Assembly: GCA_902803275.1 (NCBI GenBank) | Contig: CADCPE010000237.1 | Location: forward strand, 1 to 6,339 | Direction: 5' to 3' | Length of the DNA: 6,339 bases | Source of the DNA: an uncultured Erysipelotrichaceae bacterium | GTDB lineage: Bacteria; Bacillota_I; Bacilli_A; Erysipelotrichales; Erysipelotrichaceae | Part shown: positions 1 to 4,664 of the stretch, one piece after another | Layout: every line of letters starts with the position of its first letter | Numbering within the stretch: position 1 is the stretch's first letter | Position numbers and translations under genes: made by a program | The notes under the pieces: generated by a model | The model's input: the letters and a program-made list of their open reading frames with translations, nothing else | The model's database searches: none | Told to the model about the DNA's origin: nothing

Positions 1-86
1 AAATGTACGAATACTTCTTTGCCGTCATCTCCAGTGATAAAGCCATAACCCTTAGCGGCGTTAAACCACTTAACCTTACCTGTCAT
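1..86 (-). CDS. Cold-shock protein (CspA family), 3' end cut by window edge
   Basis: The first 28 codons and two bases of a small cold-shock-domain protein are visible. The reading begins MTGKVKWFNAAKGYGFIT and continues to EVFVH. The K-G-Y-G-F-I block is the RNP-1 motif and V-F-V-H is the start of RNP-2, the two nucleic-acid-binding strands of the five-stranded OB fold. Complete family members are about 65-70 residues, so more than half is missing beyond the left edge. The start is the ATG at 86-84, preceded by AAAGGGG (97-91) with a short 4-base spacer. Family members are cytoplasmic single-stranded RNA/DNA binding proteins acting as RNA chaperones, often but not always cold-induced. The family call is secure; which paralogue it is cannot be told from this fragment. 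Confidence 0.93.
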   Translation of the reverse strand, partial: MTGKVKWFNAAKGYGFITGDDGKEVFVH

Positions 87-123
87 AAATCCCCTTTACT
101 AGCAAAAAAAATTTTATATGCAT

Positions 124-146
124 TTTTATTTTAGAATAAAATAAAA
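124..146. repeat. AT-only perfect inverted repeat between divergent genes
   Basis: A 10-base arm TTTTATTTTA (124-133) is repeated in inverse orientation as TAAAATAAAA (137-146) around a 3-base centre. It lies in the spacer and -10 of the proposed cold-shock promoter. It contains no G or C in the stem, so as an RNA hairpin it would be weak. It could be a protein-binding dyad, or simply a by-product of extreme local AT content. Confidence 0.4.
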
Positions 147-156
147 GTGAATACAA
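128..156 (-). promoter_or_regulatory. Probable sigma-A promoter of the cold-shock gene
   Basis: On the minus strand, TTGTAT (156-151) is followed after exactly 17 bases by TAAAAT (133-128). These fit a housekeeping -35/-10 pair. The predicted start near 121 gives a leader of about 35 bases. That is shorter than the long leaders known for some cold-shock mRNAs, so another upstream start remains possible. The region is very AT-rich, so chance matches to promoter boxes are common. Confidence 0.45.
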
Positions 157-157
157 T
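130..157 (+). promoter_or_regulatory. Possible promoter of the S66 peptidase gene
   Basis: TTTAGA (130-135), a 16-base spacer and TACAAT (152-157) form the best plus-strand -35/-10 pair I can find before the peptidase gene. Transcription would begin near 164, giving a leader of about 33 bases. The -10 box coincides with the -35 box of the opposing cold-shock promoter. The -35 match is weak and other AT-rich hexamers (TAGAAT at 132, TAAAAT at 137) compete, so this is only a candidate. Confidence 0.25.
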
Positions 158-196
158 TGTTTTGCCATCAAAAATTGCAAGGGAGGTACTCAAAAC

Positions 197-1174
197 ATGC
201 TTTATCCTGAATTTCTCAAGGAGAACGGTACCATCGGTATCTGTGCACCGAGTGCCGGTGTCGGACGCAAACTCGACGAGTTCAAAGAATCGAACAGGTT
301 CCTTAAGTCGCTGGGCTACCATATCAAGGAGACTGCCTCGGTCAGAGTCAACAATCCCCGCTCCACAACCGCCAGAAAAAGGGCCAGGGAACTGGAAGAA
401 CTGTTTCTGGAAAAGAAGGTCGATTTCATCATGTGTGCGGCAGGCGGGGATTTCATGCTGGAAATGATGGAATATGTGGATTTTGATGTCATAAAAAACA
501 ATCCTAAATGGATCTCAGGGATGTCTGATCCTACCAATATTCTTTTTCCGATCACAACCTCTCTTGATATTGCAACCATGTACGGAAGAAATGGTGCAGG
601 TTTCACTTTTGAAGGGAACCGTTCGCAGAGCGATTTCCTTAGCTTTGTAAAGGGAAAGATCGTAAAACAGAATTCCTACAGGAAATACCGGACCTTCCTT
701 GATGAGATTGAAGGCAATGAAATATACAAGGATGTCCGCTGGGTATGCAAGAAAGACCAGACCATCGAAGGAAGACTGATCGGAGGATGCATCGAGTCGA
801 TAGACAAGCTGATCGGTACGAAATTTGATCATACCAATGAATTCATAGACAGATATAAGGATGATGGAATCGTATGGTACTTTGATATCTTTGACATGTC
901 TTCCTACAATTTCTATCTGACGCTGCTGCAGTTTAAAAATGCCGGATGGTTCAGATATTGCAAAGGCGTGCTGATCTCCAGACCGGCCTTCCCGAATGTT
1001 GAAGACAAAAAGCTGGATTATATCAGGGCGGCGGACAAGGCGCTGGGAAAGATTGCACATATCCTGGAAATGGATATCGGACACACCTCGCCGAATATGA
1101 CGCTGATAAACGGCGCTATGGTAAAGGCTGAATACAAAGACGGAAAGGGATCCATCTCCTTCAAATTAAAATAG
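197..1174 (+). CDS. S66-family serine peptidase (LD-carboxypeptidase / MccF-like)
   Basis: This 325-residue cytoplasmic-type protein has no signal peptide. It matches the S66 family, whose members trim the terminal D-Ala from cytoplasmic murein tetrapeptides (LdcA) or cleave microcin C-type amides (MccF). The N-terminal G-T-I-G-I-C-A-P-S-A strand (11-20) is the usual family opening. The nucleophile is Ser110 in the elbow G-M-S-D-P-T, and the catalytic His is His296 in D-I-G-H-T-S-P. The G-R-L-I-G-G-C block (192-198) matches the conserved G-R-L-I-G-G-N. Where relatives normally have the triad Glu (as in W-F-L-E-S-C-D-L), this protein reads W-Y-F-D-I-F-D-M, placing Asp230 there. The Ser-to-acid (120) and acid-to-His (66) spacings resemble those of MccF. 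The start is supported by AAGGGAGG (179-186), 10 bases before the ATG. Monocistronic by layout. Whether it acts on murein peptides or another amide is not decidable from sequence. Confidence 0.88.
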   Translation: MLYPEFLKENGTIGICAPSAGVGRKLDEFKESNRFLKSLGYHIKETASVRVNNPRSTTARKRARELEELFLEKKVDFIMCAAGGDFMLEMMEYVDFDVIKNNPKWISGMSDPTNILFPITTSLDIATMYGRNGAGFTFEGNRSQSDFLSFVKGKIVKQNSYRKYRTFLDEIEGNEIYKDVRWVCKKDQTIEGRLIGGCIESIDKLIGTKFDHTNEFIDRYKDDGIVWYFDIFDMSSYNFYLTLLQFKNAGWFRYCKGVLISRPAFPNVEDKKLDYIRAADKALGKIAHILEMDIGHTSPNMTLINGAMVKAEYKDGKGSISFKLK

Positions 1175-1193
1175 AAGCTCAGCTTCTATTTTT
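1168..1193. terminator. Bidirectional intrinsic terminator between convergent genes
   Basis: Arms of 12 bases (AAAATAGAAGCT, 1168-1179, and its exact reverse complement, 1181-1192) flank a single central C. In RNA the innermost bases would open into a small loop. The arm ends give a T-run on the plus strand (1189-1193) and a TTTTAATTT tail on the minus strand, so it can serve both directions. It contains the stop codons of the S66 peptidase (1172-1174) and of the threonine aldolase (1188-1186), which end only 11 bases apart. Confidence 0.85.
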
Positions 1194-2217
1194 CGTTGAT
1201 ATAGCGATCCAGGTCGTTGAAGAAATCCTGAATGTGGTCCTTGTTGCAGGCCCATGAACAAACGAACCTTACGATCGTATGATTGTCATCGTACTTGCCC
1301 CAAGGGGTAACGACGTAGTCATTTTCGATCTTCTTTAAAAGAGAGTTTTCGATGATCGGAAAGATCTGGTTGGTCGGAGTGTCAAGGTAGAGTCTGATGC
1401 CTGTCTGCGTGAAGATGTATTTCAGAGCCTGGGCCATGATATTGGCATTCTTGGCATTCTGCAGATAAAGATCATCTTCCATCAGGGAAATGAACTGCGA
1501 ACCGATGACCCGGCCTTTTGCCAGCATTGAACAGCGCTGTTTTATCAGATAGCGGAAATCGGGTTTCAGTGTATCGTTCCTGATGATCATCGCTTCGCCG
1601 AGCAGTGCACCGTTCTTGGTCCCGCCGATATAGAACATGTCGGTATAGCGGCAGATATCCTTAAGGACCATGTCGTTTCCTATGGCGGTCAGAGCATTGC
1701 CGATCCTGGCACCGTCAAGATACAGGTAGAGACCGAGTTCCTTGCAGGTATTGTATAGCTCCTTGAGTTCCTTCTTGAAATAGATCGTACCCAGTTCTGT
1801 GGCATTGGAAATAAATACCATCTTCGGTTTGACCATGTGTTCATTATCGTGCAGGGCTACGACATCTCTGATCTCCTGGGCAGTGATCTTTCCTTCGACC
1901 CCTTTGACCGTGATGATCTTGTGGCCGGTAGCTTCAACCGCGCCGGTTTCGTGCGTGTTGATATGTCCGCTCTCTACGCATATGACAGCTTCGTGAGCCT
2001 TCAGCAAAGTGACGGCCAGCACGTTGCAAGGTGTGCCGCCGGTGATGAAGTGCACATCGACGTTGTCGTTGCCGACTTTGTCCTTGATGAGCTTTTCGGC
2101 TTTCTTGCAGAAAACATCCGTTCCGTATCCCGGTGTCTGGATGTCGTTGGTTTTGATAAGATCTTCCAATACCTTAGGGCAGGCGCCCTCTGAATAGTCA
2201 TTCGCAAATGAATACAT
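1186..2217 (-). CDS. PLP-dependent L-threonine aldolase family protein (beta-eliminating lyase fold)
   Basis: A 343-residue fold-type I PLP enzyme. The family cleaves L-threonine or L-allo-threonine (and other beta-hydroxy amino acids) to glycine and an aldehyde in the cytoplasm. The N-terminal F-A-N-D-Y-S-E-G and the Y-G-T-D block (31-34) are typical. His85 in S-G-H-I, with Glu90 five residues on, corresponds to the residue stacking on the cofactor ring. D-G-A-R (168-171) gives the Asp that pairs with the pyridine nitrogen and its Arg. Lys201 in Y-I-G-G-T-K-N-G is the Schiff-base lysine. The G-G-T-K-N-G form marks a branch different from E. coli LtaE, so substrate preference is uncertain and related tyrosine phenol-lyase-like activities cannot be fully excluded. 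Length is normal for the family. It lies 19 bases downstream of the Crp/Fnr-type regulator gene and should share its transcript. AGAGGG (2234-2229) sits 11 bases before the ATG. Confidence 0.88.
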   Translation of the reverse strand: MYSFANDYSEGACPKVLEDLIKTNDIQTPGYGTDVFCKKAEKLIKDKVGNDNVDVHFITGGTPCNVLAVTLLKAHEAVICVESGHINTHETGAVEATGHKIITVKGVEGKITAQEIRDVVALHDNEHMVKPKMVFISNATELGTIYFKKELKELYNTCKELGLYLYLDGARIGNALTAIGNDMVLKDICRYTDMFYIGGTKNGALLGEAMIIRNDTLKPDFRYLIKQRCSMLAKGRVIGSQFISLMEDDLYLQNAKNANIMAQALKYIFTQTGIRLYLDTPTNQIFPIIENSLLKKIENDYVVTPWGKYDDNHTIVRFVCSWACNKDHIQDFFNDLDRYINEK

Positions 2218-2236
2218 AGTACTTTTTTCCCTCTTG

Positions 2237-2818
2237 TTATCTCAATATTATCACTTTATTTTCCCTGATTATACTATTATCGTTTTCTAGTCTGCTGAGC
2301 AGTCTTGCCAGTGTTTCTCTGCTCAGGTACATTTTTCTCGCCAGGTGCTCGATCGAATCGTAACTGATCCGGTTTCTGTTTTCATGCATGTAGAAACGGA
2401 ACCGTTCTTCAGCTGAAGGGATCGAAAGAAGTCTTATCCGATTGTTCAAGGCTTTTGAAGAGTCGGACTGTATCTTCAGATATTCCATGAGAAACCTGCT
2501 GTTTTTCTGAAGGATGGCAATAAGATCCTGTTTGCCCAGCAGACCGATAAGTGATTCGCAATCGGCAATGATGTCCCCCTTATAATACGGGTTTGATGAG
2601 AAGATCAGGTTGTTGCCGAAGATCTCGTCCGTTTTAAGAATGTTGTAGACGATCTCTTTTCCTTTGTCGGGATAGCTGATTATCGATACTTCTCCTTTGC
2701 ACATGATGCCGATATATCTGCAGATGTCGTTCTCATGAAATAAAACGTCGCCTTTGACAAGTCTTTTGTAGATGATATGGCTTTTTTCTTCTTCAGTGAG
2801 TAAATCGATGATATTCAT
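2237..2818 (-). CDS. Crp/Fnr-family transcriptional regulator
   Basis: A 193-residue protein with an N-terminal cyclic-nucleotide-binding-type beta-roll (about 10-105), a dimerisation helix (about 106-130) and a C-terminal winged helix-turn-helix (about 150-190). The recognition helix L-S-R-E-T-L-A-R-L-L-S-R-L-E (166-178 region) keeps Arg167, Glu168 and Arg172, matching CRP Arg180/Glu181/Arg185, the residues that read TGTGA half-sites. The sensory pocket differs: the Arg-Ser pair that holds cAMP phosphate in CRP is absent in the aligned stretch (F-G-N-N-L-I-F to Y-Y-K-G-D). The FNR cysteine cluster is also missing; only Cys33, Cys40 and Cys87 are present. The ligand is therefore unknown. The start ATG (2818) has only a weak GGA (2830-2828) as Shine-Dalgarno, lying inside the operator. 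It is the first gene of an operon with threonine aldolase and is divergent from the ABC transporter genes it probably controls. Confidence 0.92.
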   Translation of the reverse strand: MNIIDLLTEEEKSHIIYKRLVKGDVLFHENDICRYIGIMCKGEVSIISYPDKGKEIVYNILKTDEIFGNNLIFSSNPYYKGDIIADCESLIGLLGKQDLIAILQKNSRFLMEYLKIQSDSSKALNNRIRLLSIPSAEERFRFYMHENRNRISYDSIEHLARKMYLSRETLARLLSRLENDNSIIRENKVIILR

Positions 2819-2822
2819 AAAG

Positions 2823-2838
2823 TGTGATCCAAATCACA
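2823..2838. promoter_or_regulatory. CRP-type operator palindrome TGTGAT-CCAA-ATCACA
   Basis: Two perfect 6-base arms around a 4-base centre reproduce the CRP consensus TGTGA-N6-TCACA. The site begins 5 bases upstream of the regulator's start codon, in the 70-base gap between the divergent regulator and lipoprotein genes. The centre (2830/2831) is at -41.5 from the start predicted for the lipoprotein promoter, and the site overlaps the start predicted for the regulator promoter. The neighbouring regulator's CRP-like recognition helix makes it the obvious ligand. The sequence match is directly visible; the regulatory effects are inferred. Confidence 0.85.
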
Positions 2839-2852
2839 TTATTATTCTACCA
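2837..2852 (-). promoter_or_regulatory. Extended -10 promoter of the regulator/threonine aldolase operon
   Basis: Reading the minus strand, TGGTAGAAT (2852-2844) is an extended -10 element (TGn plus TAGAAT), a class that can work without a good -35. The predicted start is near 2837 (G), inside the operator, so the bound regulator would cover roughly +1 to +15 and should repress its own operon. No convincing -35 box is seen upstream. Confidence 0.5.
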
Positions 2853-2859
2853 TATCATA

Positions 2860-2872
2860 TATAATGCATGAG
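2860..2872 (+). promoter_or_regulatory. Class II activator-dependent promoter of the ABC transporter genes
   Basis: A consensus TATAAT (2860-2865) has no recognisable TTGACA 16-18 bases upstream; the bases there are CATTAT or similar and touch the operator's right arm. The predicted start is near 2872, which leaves a leader of about 17 bases containing AGGAAAGAAGGA. A perfect -10, a missing -35 and an activator site at -41.5 are the hallmarks of a class II CRP/FNR-dependent promoter. Confidence 0.7.
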
Positions 2873-2882
2873 GAAAGAAGGA
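2871..2882 (+). promoter_or_regulatory. Ribosome-binding site that fixes the lipoprotein start at 2889
   Basis: AGGAAAGAAGGA contains GAAGGA (2877-2882), 6 bases before the ATG at 2889. It starts at the predicted transcript 5' end and therefore cannot serve the upstream ATG at 2868. The 2889 start also gives a cleaner lipoprotein signal (M-K-K-M-L). Confidence 0.75.
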
Positions 2883-2888
2883 TTGCTT

Positions 2889-3857
2889 ATGAAAAAGATG
2901 TTAACTGTATTGATGATACTTGTTGCACTGTGCGGATGCACAGGTGAAAAAAAAGAAGAAGCTACTGAAAACAGAACCGCCGATACTTCTGCACTGACGA
3001 TCGTCACACCGACCGGTGCACCGGTTTTGGCTTTCTATGACCAGATCGGCAATGACAACTACACCCGCGTTGCTGCCGAGGCGATCAGCGCTTTATGGAC
3101 TGGTGATGCCTCCCCGGATATCCTGGTCGTCGATCTGACCAGCGGCATCAAGGCGATCGCCAACGGTGCCAGCTACAAGCTTGGAGCGATCATCACTTTC
3201 GGCAATTTCTATCTTGCTTCAACAGGAAATGATGAAAATGAAACGATGGATGCAGATGATGCGATCGTGCTCTTTGGCAATGAAAACATGCTTCCTAGCA
3301 GGATCTGGCATTATCTGTTCGGTGAAGCATATGATGACAGCCTCATCTATGAAGGAAACGCACAGATGGCAGCTGCAGCCTTGGCCAGCGGCAAAGCATC
3401 TGACGGAAATGATGTCGACTATGTCTTCCTTGCCCAGCCGGCGCTTTTTGCCTCACTCAAGAAAAACGAAAACGCCAAACTGTACATGGACATACAGGAA
3501 GAATACAAGAAAAAATCCGGACTGGATATGATCCAGGCTGCACTGTTCATCAACGAGCGCGTCGATCAGGAAACTGCCGCTGCTTTCCTTAAGGAACGTG
3601 AAGCAGCGATCAGTGCCGTTATCGATGATCCTCAGCTTGCTCTTGAGAGCTTAAGTGTCTATAAAGATGAAGAAGCTGTTGCCCAATACGGTTTCAATCC
3701 GGCTGTGGTCGTAAATGTCATGAAACAGAAGAACGCTTTGGGGATCAATGCAATGGGTCTTGGATTTAAAAAAGCTGCAGATATCAAGGATGATATCGAT
3801 ACTTTCCTGGGCGTATTCAACGTTGAGAAAACAGGTGAAGAAATCTATTTTAAGTAA
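2889..3857 (+). CDS. ABC transporter substrate-binding lipoprotein (NitT/TauT, NMT1-like)
   Basis: From the ATG at 2889 the product is 322 residues. It opens with M-K-K and a hydrophobic stretch ending in L-C-G-C, a lipobox that makes Cys17 the lipid-anchored residue. An acidic/lysine linker (about 18-35) follows, then the mature solute-binding fold. L-T-I-V-T-P-T-G-A-P (36-45) is the usual first strand of this class, and V-D-L-T-S-G (81-86) and Y-V-F-L-A-Q-P-A (178-185) look like ligand-lobe turns. In this family such proteins capture small compounds (taurine, sulfonates, nitrate, pyrimidine precursors of thiamine) at the outer membrane face. The substrate here is not readable. An in-frame ATG at 2868 exists, but it lies upstream of the predicted transcription start and lacks a Shine-Dalgarno, whereas GAAGGA (2877-2882) is 6 bases before 2889. 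The permease gene overlaps its 3' end. Confidence 0.85.
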   Translation: MKKMLTVLMILVALCGCTGEKKEEATENRTADTSALTIVTPTGAPVLAFYDQIGNDNYTRVAAEAISALWTGDASPDILVVDLTSGIKAIANGASYKLGAIITFGNFYLASTGNDENETMDADDAIVLFGNENMLPSRIWHYLFGEAYDDSLIYEGNAQMAAAALASGKASDGNDVDYVFLAQPALFASLKKNENAKLYMDIQEEYKKKSGLDMIQAALFINERVDQETAAAFLKEREAAISAVIDDPQLALESLSVYKDEEAVAQYGFNPAVVVNVMKQKNALGINAMGLGFKKAADIKDDIDTFLGVFNVEKTGEEIYFK

Positions 3858-4617
3858 AAAAGAAACTGCATATATCACGGGGATCATTCTGCTTGTCGTA
3901 TCATGGCAGGTCTTTTCCTCAATGGTGGGAGAAAAGGTGATGGTTTTTCCCGGACCTATAGAGACGCTCAAATATGCTGCATATCTTCTGGGAAAGAGCT
4001 ACACCTACAGATGCATCGCCTTCACCATGGAAAGGATGCTGACAGGTTTTCTGATCTCGTTTGCTGCTGCACTGATCTTTGGAATGATCGGCGCAAACAG
4101 CGAATTCATCGAAGAGATGTTCAAACCGTTTATCATCACTCTCAGAGCGATTCCGACAGCCTCGCTCGTCTACCTGTTCATCATTATTGCGGGTTTAAAG
4201 AACGCTCCGATGCTTCTGGTGGTGCTGGTCTGTTTTCCCATCATCTATGAGGGAGTAAAAGACGGGATCAAGAACGTTCCGGCAGGAATTGCCAGTGCAG
4301 CAAAGGTAGATGGGGCAAGCCTGCTTGAAGAAAACTTCAGAGTCAGACTGCCGCTTTCTTTTCCTTACATAATCGTAGCAATGGTGACCAGCTTTTCACT
4401 CAGCTTCAAGATCGAGATCATGGCGGAAGTCATAACCGGTTCGACCAATGCCGGACTGGGTTCGGCCATAGCCGGTGTCAGATCGTCCGATCCGACAAAC
4501 ATGGTGCCGGTCTTTGGCTATTCCCTGATCGCGGTCGCAGTGATGCTTGTGATAGACCATCTTGGCAGTCTTCTGATAGACCGCTTTCAGAAATACAATG
4601 TCCTGAAGGATGAATGA
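3835..4617 (+). CDS. ABC transporter permease, NitT/TauT (SsuC/TauC-like) family
   Basis: An integral membrane subunit, about 260 residues from the proposed GTG start (M-K-K-S-I-L-S-K-K-E). Hydrophobic segments lie near 12-28, 60-84, 98-120, 124-138, 176-195 and 225-245, as expected for this six-helix family. F-P-G-P-I-E-T-L (38-45) is the family's usual P-x-P-x-x-T segment. The cytoplasmic EAA loop is A-A-K-V-D-G-A-S-L-L-E...R-L-P-L-S-F-P-Y (155-178), which docks on the ATPase. With this start the gene overlaps the lipoprotein gene by 23 bases, typical of translational coupling. The reading frame stays open to an ATG at 3748, but that would add over 25 residues not expected in the family. 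GAGA (3825-3828) is only a weak Shine-Dalgarno for the GTG. No ATPase gene follows within the window, although such operons normally include one. Confidence 0.85.
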   Translation: MKKSILSKKETAYITGIILLVVSWQVFSSMVGEKVMVFPGPIETLKYAAYLLGKSYTYRCIAFTMERMLTGFLISFAAALIFGMIGANSEFIEEMFKPFIITLRAIPTASLVYLFIIIAGLKNAPMLLVVLVCFPIIYEGVKDGIKNVPAGIASAAKVDGASLLEENFRVRLPLSFPYIIVAMVTSFSLSFKIEIMAEVITGSTNAGLGSAIAGVRSSDPTNMVPVFGYSLIAVAVMLVIDHLGSLLIDRFQKYNVLKDE

Positions 4618-4651
4618 TTTTCTGCTGAAAAGAAAAAGGAAACAAATAGTT

Positions 4652-4657
4652 TATAAT
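4652..4657 (+). promoter_or_regulatory. Possible -10 element giving a leaderless deacetylase mRNA
   Basis: TATAAT stands 7 bases before the ATG at 4665, so a transcript made from it would begin at about 4664-4665, on the start codon itself. No proper -35 is seen at 16-18 bases; CTGAAA (4625-4630) is 21 bases away. It may be an accidental match in an AT-rich gap. Confidence 0.3.
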
Positions 4658-4664
4658 AAAAAAG

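Noticed and set aside
515..1084. Long minus-strand open frame (189 codons) opposite the S66 peptidase gene
   Set aside because: The plus-strand frame carries clear family motifs. The opposite frame has no recognisable domain and no Shine-Dalgarno at its start.
1837..2193. Plus-strand open frame opposite the threonine aldolase gene
   Set aside because: It is a shadow of the strongly supported aldolase frame, with no domain signature.
2823..2838. Reading the palindrome as an FNR site (TTGAT-N4-ATCAA)
   Set aside because: Both arms are TGTGAT/ATCACA, which match CRP better than FNR, and the regulator has CRP-type recognition residues and no FNR cysteine cluster.
2868..2888. Upstream in-frame ATG as start of the lipoprotein (adds 7 residues, M-R-K-E-G-L-L)
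   Set aside because: It has no Shine-Dalgarno, lies before the transcription start predicted from TATAAT, and weakens the fit to a lipoprotein signal. The ATG at 2889 has GAAGGA at 6 bases.
3748..3834. ATG at 3748 as the permease start
   Set aside because: It would add 29 residues of non-family sequence and overlap the lipoprotein gene by 110 bases. The GTG at 3835 gives a typical M-K-K N-terminus and family length.
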